This document shows positions 27,987-34,582 of a stretch of 37,093 nucleotides of DNA, in pieces. The notes below the pieces were generated by a model, which saw only the letters and a program-made list of their open reading frames with translations, did not search any database and had not been told where the DNA came from. The stretch lies in assembly GCA_030603685.1 (NCBI GenBank), contig JAUVXG010000025.1, positions 1 through 37,093 on the forward strand, written 5' to 3'. A program made the translations under genes and the position numbers. The stretch is from Pleomorphomonas sp. (lineage in GTDB: Bacteria > Pseudomonadota > Alphaproteobacteria > Rhizobiales > Pleomorphomonadaceae). Position 1 is the first letter of the stretch, and every line of letters begins with the position of its first letter.

Positions 27987-28648
27987 TTCCTGACCTCCAA
28001 AGTCATCTAGAGAAGGAACCCTTCCCTGCCTGACAACAAACGGCCTGACCGTTATCATCGATGGCTTGGAACCGGTTCCGGTTCTTTGCCGCCTTGCTCC
28101 GCCGCCTAACCACCCCAGGCAGATCGACTTCACTTGGCGGTGAGTTCCGTCTCCCGAAATCTCACGGTGATAGTGATGGCCGATCCTGAGCCGGTCTTCA
28201 ACGGGAAACACGCCGCCAATCCGCCCGGTACGGCTAATCGAAAATCCATGTTGCAGTTTTGTCACGCACCCTCCCACCCCCCTCGGCAGGAGAATTAATG
28301 AGAGGTTAAGGCCCTGCTTCAAAAGGGAATTGTCGGTTTCCAACCCATTAGCATCCGTGGCTTTTCCACAGGCCTCAGGGAACATACTCATAACCAAACG
28401 GCTAGCGTTGGCGCCCTCTTTCACCAGGCCAAGCCGTAGGTGGCCAATCCAACGACGGCGAATCTCTCCGGGGAGAGTCGGGACGCCCAAGTAAGAGGAT
28501 GGAGTACGGACCGGCCTCGGATGCCCGTCAGGGAAGTCGGCTGCCAAACAACCTCTCGGCGAACCGGTTCACTCTCGAGTGGGCTTGATGCTCCGCTGCC
28601 TTTCGGATTGGATGACGTCGCCTCTTCCTCTCTCACCGGAACTGACAG
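27987..28648. promoter_or_regulatory. Porin-benE divergent intergenic region
   Basis: 662 bases without a convincing gene. For the porin, TTGAAG (28322-28317), 17 bases, ATTAAT (28299-28294) on the minus strand make a candidate promoter, giving a leader of nearly 300 bases. Two copies of the palindrome GAACCGGTTC occur, at 28069-28078 (within the longer GGAACCGGTTCC) and at 28561-28570. One copy sits near the porin end and the other about 80 bases before benE, so a shared regulator is possible. No clear benE promoter was found; its ribosome binding site is weak (CGGAAC). Confidence 0.4.
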
Positions 28649-29815
28649 ATGTCCTCCCGCCCCTCTCCGCAGGCCGTCGCCGCGGGCCTCATCGCCGCCT
28701 TCGTCGGATTCGGCGGCGCCTTCACTGTCGTCGTGCGCGGCCTTTCCGCGGCCGGCGCGTCTCCGGCCGAGGTGGCCTCGGGCCTAATGGCTGTCACTAT
28801 AGTTATGGGGCTCTCGGGCATATTGCTCAGCCTTCGGTTCCGGATGCCGATTTCGGTGGCGTGGTCAACGCCGGGCGCGGCGCTGCTCGCCTCCTCAGGC
28901 GCGGTGGCCGGCGGATACTCCTATGCCGTCGGCGCCTTCCTTATAACGGGCGCGCTGTTGATGCTGTCAGGCGTCATCAAGCCGCTCGGCCGCGCGGTCG
29001 CCGCCATACCGACGCCGATCGCCTCGGCGATGCTGGCCGGCGTGCTCCTGACGCTCTGCCTCGCGCCGGTCAAGGCGGTGGCGATTTCACCACTTGCCGG
29101 CCTCGCGGTCGTGGTGACATGGCTCGGTGTCGGTCTCTGGCGAAAGGTGCTCGCCGTGCCGGCTGCGGTGATCGTCGCCGCGATCATCATCGCCATGACG
29201 ACGCCGATCCCCCCGGCGGTCACCGAAGGGCTCGTGCCGGCACCGCTCCTCATCATGCCGCATTTCAGTTTTGCCGCGTTGATCGGTACGGCGCTTCCTC
29301 TTTACGTGGTGACCATGGCGGCGCAGAACATTCCCGGCATGGCCGTCCTGAACGCCAATGACTACCGCCCGGAGTTCGGCCCCATCCTCAGGAACACCGG
29401 CGCCTTCACCCTTCTCGCAGCACCGTTCGGCGGCCATGCCGTCAACCTCGCGGCGATCACCGCCGCCCTTTGCGCCGGCCCCGATGCCGATCCCGACAAG
29501 GACAACCGGTATTGGGCGGCCGTGGTCTGCGGCGTCGCCTACGTGATCGTCGGCCTGATCTCGGGTGCCGCGACGGCCTTCATCGCAGCCGCTCCGCCCG
29601 TTCTCATCGAGGCGGTGGCCGGCCTGGCGCTGCTCGGGGCGTTCGGCGCCTCCACCTCGACCGCCCTGTCGTCGCCCGATACGCGGGAAGCGGCCGTCGT
29701 CACCTTCCTCATCACGGCGTCCGGCGTCGGCTTTTTCGGCATCCCCGGCGCCTTCTGGGGTCTGATCGCCGGCATCGCCGTCCATCTCATCAACCGCTTC
29801 GGGATGACCGCCTGA
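28649..29815 (+). CDS. BenE-family benzoate/H+ symporter-like transporter
   Basis: Inner-membrane secondary transporter of the BenE family (related to the NCS2/UraA fold). The 388 residues hold about 12 hydrophobic segments. The family core VVTMAAQNIPGMAVLNANDY is present, as is the earlier VAWSTPGAALLASSG. BenE of Acinetobacter imports benzoate with protons, but no benzoate catabolic gene lies in this window, so the true substrate is open and a gene symbol is withheld. It is followed 20 bases later by a histidine phosphatase gene, probably co-transcribed. Confidence 0.88.
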   Translation: MSSRPSPQAVAAGLIAAFVGFGGAFTVVVRGLSAAGASPAEVASGLMAVTIVMGLSGILLSLRFRMPISVAWSTPGAALLASSGAVAGGYSYAVGAFLITGALLMLSGVIKPLGRAVAAIPTPIASAMLAGVLLTLCLAPVKAVAISPLAGLAVVVTWLGVGLWRKVLAVPAAVIVAAIIIAMTTPIPPAVTEGLVPAPLLIMPHFSFAALIGTALPLYVVTMAAQNIPGMAVLNANDYRPEFGPILRNTGAFTLLAAPFGGHAVNLAAITAALCAGPDADPDKDNRYWAAVVCGVAYVIVGLISGAATAFIAAAPPVLIEAVAGLALLGAFGASTSTALSSPDTREAAVVTFLITASGVGFFGIPGAFWGLIAGIAVHLINRFGMTA

Positions 29816-29835
29816 CGATCCAACGGACTCACCAC

Positions 29836-30408
29836 ATGCTTTACCTCGTAAGACACGGACAAACGCTCTGGAACACCGAGGCGCGTTTCCAGGGGCAGTT
29901 CGATTCCCCGCTCACCGATCTCGGCCGCGATCAGGCAAGCCGTGTCGGCCGGGCTCTCGCCGCCGAAATCGGCGTGCGCTCCGAACCGATCCGCGCCTAT
30001 GTCAGCCCGCTCGGGCGCACCCGTGCGACGGCTGGATTGATCGGTCAGTCGCTGCCGATGCGCATCATCGAAGAGACACGGTTGATGGAGGTCCATTTCG
30101 GCGAGTGGGAAGGGTTGACGCGCGACGACATCCTGTCCCGTTTCGGCAAGGATCAATCCATCCGCCCGCTCGACTGGCAGTTCCAGGCACCGGGCGGCGA
30201 GACGCTCGATGTCGTGCTGGCCCGCGTCGCAGCATGGTATGAAGACGCGGAAACGCCGGCCGTCGTCATTACCCATGGGGTCATCAGCAGGCTGGTGCGC
30301 GGCCTCCATGCGGGGCTCTCGCACGAGGAGATGCTGACGCTCCCGGTGTCGCAGGACGGCTATTTCCGGCTTGATGGCGGACGCATCGAGTTCGTGCCGG
30401 CACCATGA
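29836..30408 (+). CDS. Histidine phosphatase family protein (phosphoglycerate mutase-like)
   Basis: A 190-residue member of the histidine phosphatase superfamily (branch 1). The catalytic RHG motif is at residues 6-8 (LYLVRHGQTLWNTEARFQG), with the second-Arg region YVSPLGRTRATA, the acid residue region MEVHFGEWEG, and the second histidine in VVITHGVISR. It lacks the insertions of true 2,3-bisphosphoglycerate-dependent mutase, which is about 250 residues, so a broad phosphatase (GpmB/CobC-like) is more likely. No cobalamin genes are near, so I would not call it CobC. The start ATG 29836 gives the family N-terminus. Confidence 0.9.
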   Translation: MLYLVRHGQTLWNTEARFQGQFDSPLTDLGRDQASRVGRALAAEIGVRSEPIRAYVSPLGRTRATAGLIGQSLPMRIIEETRLMEVHFGEWEGLTRDDILSRFGKDQSIRPLDWQFQAPGGETLDVVLARVAAWYEDAETPAVVITHGVISRLVRGLHAGLSHEEMLTLPVSQDGYFRLDGGRIEFVPAP

Positions 30409-30416
30409 GGAGCTTG

Positions 30417-30452
30417 ACCAGGTCTCGTTGACCGAACCGGTCAAATCCTGGT
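30417..30452 (+). other. Nested inverted repeat downstream of the histidine phosphatase gene
   Basis: The outer arms ACCAGG (30417-30422) and CCTGGT (30447-30452) enclose an inner perfect stem TTGACC-GAACC-GGTCAA (30428-30444). There is no T-run after it. It could be a 3'-end hairpin for the phosphatase transcript or a protein-binding site ahead of the next gene. Confidence 0.5.
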
Positions 30453-30518
30453 GTGAATGGCGTGATCGGCTGCCTCCGGGCTCGCCAGGGTAGCGATTTT
30501 GCCTTATGGTCCATAATC

Positions 30519-31217
30519 ATGACCTTCTGGCAGCAATTCTCCGCCGTCATCTCCCGCATTCCCGATGCGGTCACCTGCGTCTTTCAGTGCGTGGTCGACG
30601 TGCTGCGAGATACCTTGTCGCCGGAAGCGCGGCGCGAGGTCGCCTTTACCTCCGCCATGATTGCGCTTTCCGCCAAGATGGCCAAGGCCGACGGCGTCGT
30701 CACGGCCGACGAGGTCGCCGTGGTGGAGCGCCTTTTCCAGGTGCCGCCGGAAGAAAAGCGCCACGTCGCCCGCCTCTTCAATCTCGCCAAGCAGGATACT
30801 GCCGGCTACGAGTATTATGCGGAGCGCATCCATGCGCTCTATGAGACGGACATGGAAACGCTCGAGGATATCCTCGACGGCCTGTTCGTCATCGCCACCG
30901 CCGATGGCAGCCTGCACGACGACGAGCTTGCCTTCCTGGAAACGGTGGCGACCATCTTCCGCGTCCCGCAGGCCGCTTTCCATCGGCTTTTCGCCCGTCA
31001 TGTCGGTGAAGACGCCCGTTGCCCCTATGCGGTGCTCGGTCTTCCGCCGGGAGCCGACGACGCGGCGGTGAAGCAGGCGTGGCGGCGTCTCGTCGCCGAG
31101 CATCACCCGGACCGTCTGCAGGCGCGAGGCCTGCCGGCCGATTTCATTCGGGTGGCAACCGAGAGGATGGCCACCATCAACGCCGCCTACAGCGCGATCA
31201 CCCGGCAGGCCGCCTGA
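30519..31217 (+). CDS. TerB/DnaJ-domain protein (DjlA-like cochaperone)
   Basis: A 232-residue protein with an all-helical TerB-like domain (about 38-160, with acidic motifs MAKADGVVTADEVAVVE and IATADGSLHDDELAFLE typical of metal-binding TerB). A C-terminal J domain follows (about 168-230, CPYAVLGLPPGADDAAVKQA...EHHPDR), with the HPD triad at 196-198 that stimulates DnaK ATPase. This order is that of DjlA, but the N-terminal membrane helix of E. coli DjlA is not obvious; residues 1-30 are only mildly hydrophobic. The ATG at 30519 was chosen over upstream starts because the later start gives a compact N-terminus. It is probably a DnaK partner with an unknown client. Confidence 0.88.
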   Translation: MTFWQQFSAVISRIPDAVTCVFQCVVDVLRDTLSPEARREVAFTSAMIALSAKMAKADGVVTADEVAVVERLFQVPPEEKRHVARLFNLAKQDTAGYEYYAERIHALYETDMETLEDILDGLFVIATADGSLHDDELAFLETVATIFRVPQAAFHRLFARHVGEDARCPYAVLGLPPGADDAAVKQAWRRLVAEHHPDRLQARGLPADFIRVATERMATINAAYSAITRQAA

Positions 31218-31280
31218 GACCTGTCGCCGGCGCCGCGGTTCACCTGCGATTTGGCGTTCAGGTCTCTTCCGGCACTCTCC

Positions 31281-31302
31281 GGCTTCCGCTAAGACGGAAG
31301 CC
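31281..31302 (+). promoter_or_regulatory. Hairpin covering the ribosome binding site of the GNAT gene
   Basis: A perfect 8-bp stem GGCTTCCG (31281-31288) with CGGAAGCC (31295-31302) and a 6-base loop ends at the base directly before ATG 31303. The only purine-rich ribosome binding element (GGAAG) is inside the 3' arm, so the hairpin should hide it. A longer-range inverted repeat GAGACCTG/CAGGTCTC (31216-31223 and 31259-31266) lies just upstream. Confidence 0.6.
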
Positions 31303-31944
31303 ATGACCGACGCAACCTTCCTCCCCGACGGCTATCATGCCCTCGCACCCGGCAAACTCGCAAACGTCGTCACCTTCGTGGAGATGACAGAGGCGCCCGA
31401 CCGTCCTCGTCAGCCTGCACCAGCCGGCTACACGCTCGAGCCCGTCGAACGGTGGGACACGGACGCCTTTCTCGACCTCTACAGGGAAATCGGTTGGGAA
31501 TGGCTGTGGAGCTCGCGCCTGTTGATGCCGCGCGAGAAGCTCGAAGCCAAGCTCGCCGCGCCACACATGCGCTCCTGGTGCCCGGTGAAGGACGGCCGGA
31601 GGATGGGAATCGTCGAGATGGACCTCTCCAAGCCGGACGAGACCGAGATCTCCTTCTTCGGTCTTGTGCCCGATGCGGTCGGCGGCGGCATCGGCGGCTG
31701 GATGATGCGGGAGGCCATCGCCCTTGCCTTCGGGAGACCGGGCGTGAAACGCCTCTGGCTGCATACCTGCCATTTCGACAGCCCGCAGGCCCTACCCTTC
31801 TACATGCACATGGGCTTCGTGCCCTATGCCCGCGCGGTGGAAGTGCACGATGACGTCCGCCTCCTCGGAGAACTCGGAGAAAGCGCCGGCTCGCATATCC
31901 CGATGATCCGAAATGGGCGCGCGCCGGATCTCGAGCAGGCTTGA
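31303..31944 (+). CDS. GNAT family N-acetyltransferase
   Basis: A 213-residue acetyltransferase of the GNAT superfamily. The acetyl-CoA loop is seen in the middle, ISFFGLVPDAVGGGIGGWMM (beta-4, then the glycine-rich pyrophosphate loop and helix), followed by RLWLHTCHFDSPQALPFYMHMGFVPY, the typical beta-5 and helix-4 end of the fold. An N-terminal extension of about 40 residues precedes it. The acceptor is unknown. It stands alone between the TerB/DnaJ gene and amn, and its start codon lies immediately after a stable hairpin, which suggests translational control. Confidence 0.9.
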   Translation: MTDATFLPDGYHALAPGKLANVVTFVEMTEAPDRPRQPAPAGYTLEPVERWDTDAFLDLYREIGWEWLWSSRLLMPREKLEAKLAAPHMRSWCPVKDGRRMGIVEMDLSKPDETEISFFGLVPDAVGGGIGGWMMREAIALAFGRPGVKRLWLHTCHFDSPQALPFYMHMGFVPYARAVEVHDDVRLLGELGESAGSHIPMIRNGRAPDLEQA

Positions 31945-32064
31945 GGCGTCGGCGGAGGTCCGGCGAACAAACGGGACTGGCTTCGTCGTCATCTTGTGGT
32001 ATTGACCTTGCGGTACCAGCCCGAGGGTGAGCAACCCAGAGGGCACGTACCGCAAGAGACCGAC

Positions 32065-33564
32065 ATGATCGCATCCGAGCGCCCGGCTCCCGTTTTCGTT
32101 GACAGCCCTCCCCGCCTGCCCATGACGAGTTTCCGCGACGCGGAAGCTGCCGTCGACCGTCTGGTCGAGATCTACGCCCGCAACACCGCCTTTCTTCGCT
32201 CGTCCTTCGAGGCGGTCGTGCAAGGGGCCGTTCCCGAAGGTCGCATCCGCGCCTATTACCCGCTGATCCGGGTATCCACGGACACGCACGGCCGCGCCGA
32301 CTCGCGCCTGTCCTACGGCCAGTTCAGCGGCCCCGGCGTCTACGAGACCACCGTCTCCCGGCCCGAACTGTTCCGCACCTATCTGGTCGATCAGTTGTCG
32401 GTAATCATCCGCAACTACGACACGCCGGTGGAGATCGGCGAAAGCTCGCTGCCGATCCCCCTGCACTTCGCCTTTTACGAAGGGGCCTATGTCGAAGGCG
32501 CCCTGATGGACACCTTGCCTCGCCCCTTGCGCGACATGTTCGACGTGCCCGACCTCGCCGTCACCGACGATGCCATTGTCAATGGCACGCTCGACCCGAA
32601 GATGGGCGATCCTCTGCCGCTGGCGCCGTTCACCGCGCCGCGCGTCGACTATTCGCTGCACCGCCTCCAGCACTACACGGCAACCTCGCCGCGGTACTTC
32701 CAGAACTTCGTTCTGTTCACCAACTACCAGTTCTACGTCGACGAGTTCGCCGCCCGCGCCCGTGAGATGATGGCATCCGGCCAGAGCGATTACACGGCCT
32801 TCATCGAACCCGGAAACCAGATCACGCCGCTCGGCGAGGCGGCGCCGGTCGAGGGTGAAGAGCTCCAACGCCTGCCACAGATGCCGGCCTATCACCTCGT
32901 TCGCGACGACCATTCCGGGATCACCCTGGTCAACATCGGCGTCGGTCCCTCGAATGCCAAGACGATCACCGACCACGTCGCCGTTCTTCGCCCGCATGCC
33001 TGGGTGATGCTCGGCCACTGTGCCGGCCTCAGAAGCAGCCAGGCCCTTGGTGACTACGTTCTGGCCCACGGCTATGTGCGCGACGATCACGTACTCGACG
33101 CAGACCTGCCGCTGTGGATTCCCATTCCGCCGCTGGCGGAAATCCAGGTGGCGCTGGAAGGTTCAGTGGCAGAGGTCACAGGCCTCAAGGATCTCGAGCT
33201 CAAGCGCATCATGCGCACCGGCACCGTTGCCACCATCGACAACCGCAACTGGGAACTGCGCGACCAGCGCGAGCCGGTGCAGCGGTTCTCGCAGTCCCGC
33301 GCCATCGGCCTCGACATGGAATCGGCGACGATCGCCGCCAACGGCTTCCGTTTCCGCGTGCCTTACGGAACGCTGCTCTGCGTCTCCGACAAACCGCTGC
33401 ACGGCGAACTCAAACTGCCGGGAATGGCCAGCGCCTTCTACCGGCGACAAGTCAGCCAGCACCTGACCATCGGCATGCGCGCCATGGAAAAGCTGCGCGA
33501 AATGGCACCGGAGCGACTGCATTCGCGCAAGCTGCGCTCCTTCATGGAAACGGCGTTCCAGTAG
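32065..33564 (+). CDS. amn: AMP nucleosidase
   Basis: Hydrolyses AMP to adenine and ribose 5-phosphate and so adjusts the adenylate pool in the cytoplasm. The 499 residues fit AMP nucleosidase (E. coli Amn has 484). The N-terminal regulatory domain (about 15-190) has the family sequence YYPLIRVSTDTHGRADSRLSYGQFSGPG. The C-terminal nucleoside phosphorylase-like domain holds VNIGVGPSNAKTITDHVAVLRPHAWVMLGHCAGLR, then the substrate Met-Glu-Ser motif in IGLDMESATIAANGFRFRVPYGTLLCVSDKPLHGE. The frame opens at 31996, but ATG 32065 follows AAGAGAC and is closer to the family start. It is followed 40 bases later by a HAD phosphatase gene. Confidence 0.95.
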   Translation: MIASERPAPVFVDSPPRLPMTSFRDAEAAVDRLVEIYARNTAFLRSSFEAVVQGAVPEGRIRAYYPLIRVSTDTHGRADSRLSYGQFSGPGVYETTVSRPELFRTYLVDQLSVIIRNYDTPVEIGESSLPIPLHFAFYEGAYVEGALMDTLPRPLRDMFDVPDLAVTDDAIVNGTLDPKMGDPLPLAPFTAPRVDYSLHRLQHYTATSPRYFQNFVLFTNYQFYVDEFAARAREMMASGQSDYTAFIEPGNQITPLGEAAPVEGEELQRLPQMPAYHLVRDDHSGITLVNIGVGPSNAKTITDHVAVLRPHAWVMLGHCAGLRSSQALGDYVLAHGYVRDDHVLDADLPLWIPIPPLAEIQVALEGSVAEVTGLKDLELKRIMRTGTVATIDNRNWELRDQREPVQRFSQSRAIGLDMESATIAANGFRFRVPYGTLLCVSDKPLHGELKLPGMASAFYRRQVSQHLTIGMRAMEKLREMAPERLHSRKLRSFMETAFQ

Positions 33565-33604
33565 ACGCTACTTCCACCCTTACCCATCGAAACCGGATTG
33601 TCTC

Positions 33605-34282
33605 ATGCTCACCATCTTCGACTGTGACGGCGTACTCATCGATTCCGAGATCATTTCGTCGGCGGTTACCGCGGAAGTGCTCAACGAGGAGGGCTTCGCC
33701 ATCACCGCCGAAGAAGTGACGTCCCGCTTCGCGGGCCTCGCCAGCGGCGAGATGGAGGCCATCCTCTCCGAGGAGACCGGGCTGCCTGTCAGTGGCCGCA
33801 TCAAGGATCGCATCCAGGCGGAGTTCGACCGCCGCATCGTTCACGTGAAGGCGGTGCCCGGTATCGCCGAACTGCTGGATGCGCTCGACGGCCCGCGCTG
33901 CGTCGGCTCCAACGCCGATTCGGCCTATCTCAAGAAGGCGCTGACCAGCGCCGGTCTCTACGATCGGTTCAAACCCTACGTCTTCTCGGCCGGCGAAGTG
34001 GGAACCTGCCAGGGCAAGCCCGATCCCAATGTCTTCCTCCACGCGGCCCGCGAGTTCGGCGTCGACCCCGCCGAGGCAATCGTGGTCGAGGACTCGTTTG
34101 CCGGCGTCACCGCTGCCGTCAGGGCCGGCATGCGGGCGATCGGCTTCACCGGCGGTGCCCACTCCTGGCCGGGACACGCCGAGGCGCTGATGGAAGCCGG
34201 CGCCGAAACGGTGGTCCGTCGTCACGCAGACATTCTTGCGGTGGTCGAGGCCTTCCGGAGCTGGGACGGCCGGGGCGTGTGA
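33605..34282 (+). CDS. HAD family phosphatase (beta-phosphoglucomutase-like subfamily)
   Basis: A 225-residue hydrolase of the haloacid dehalogenase superfamily, subfamily IA. Motif I is FDCDGVLIDSE (nucleophile Asp6, acid/base Asp8), motif II lies near CVGSNADSAYL, motif III Lys138 is in QGKPDPNVF, and motif IV is Glu162-Asp163 in VVEDSFAGVTAA. A helical cap domain lies between motifs I and II. E. coli YieH and related sugar/nucleotide phosphatases are similar in form. Being 40 bases after amn it may act on a phosphate made by AMP breakdown (such as ribose phosphate), but this is only inferred from position. It converges with the FlhB-like gene. Confidence 0.92.
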   Translation: MLTIFDCDGVLIDSEIISSAVTAEVLNEEGFAITAEEVTSRFAGLASGEMEAILSEETGLPVSGRIKDRIQAEFDRRIVHVKAVPGIAELLDALDGPRCVGSNADSAYLKKALTSAGLYDRFKPYVFSAGEVGTCQGKPDPNVFLHAAREFGVDPAEAIVVEDSFAGVTAAVRAGMRAIGFTGGAHSWPGHAEALMEAGAETVVRRHADILAVVEAFRSWDGRGV

Positions 34283-34321
34283 CAATCCCCGTGTTCGGCA
34301 AGCGCTGATGCCCGACGGCGG

Positions 34322-34582
34322 TCACGCCTTTTTCGCTGCCCGCAACACGGCGGCGATCACCGACGCCACCGCCTTGTAGAGGTCGACGGGAATCGTCTCG
34401 TCGAGCTTCAGCGTCGACAGCGCATCGGCAAGCGCCGGGTTCTCCTCGATGGGCACGCCGGCGTCCCGCGCCTTGTCGATGATCGCCTCGGCTACGGCTC
34501 CCTTGCCCGTCGCAACCACTTTCGGCGCGTCCGGCGCGGCGTATTGCAGGGCGACCGCCTTGCGAATGTCCTTGTCGCTCAT
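34322..34582 (-). CDS. FlhB C-terminal-domain homologue (EscU/YscU/HrcU family export switch-like protein)
   Basis: An 86-residue protein matching only the cytoplasmic end of FlhB, the flagellar export substrate-specificity switch. Seen: AVALQYAAPDAPKVVATGKG, then AIIDKARDAGVPIEENPALADAL and IPVDLYKAVASVIAAVL, which line up with the FlhB region just after the cleavage loop. The membrane helices and the NPTH self-cleavage motif are missing. Such free-standing paralogues (often called FlhX) can partly replace the released FlhB C-terminal fragment in other bacteria. The ATG overlaps the stop of the FliK-like gene by four bases (ATGA), so the two are coupled. It was chosen over longer frames on that ground. 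Confidence 0.88.
   Translation of the reverse strand: MSDKDIRKAVALQYAAPDAPKVVATGKGAVAEAIIDKARDAGVPIEENPALADALSTLKLDETIPVDLYKAVASVIAAVLRAAKKA

Noticed and set aside
27987-28547. Open frame continuing about 187 codons upstream of the porin start in the same frame
   Set aside because: A canonical signal peptide and a strong GGAGG site mark ATG 27986. The upstream part has no conserved features and is open by chance in GC-rich DNA.
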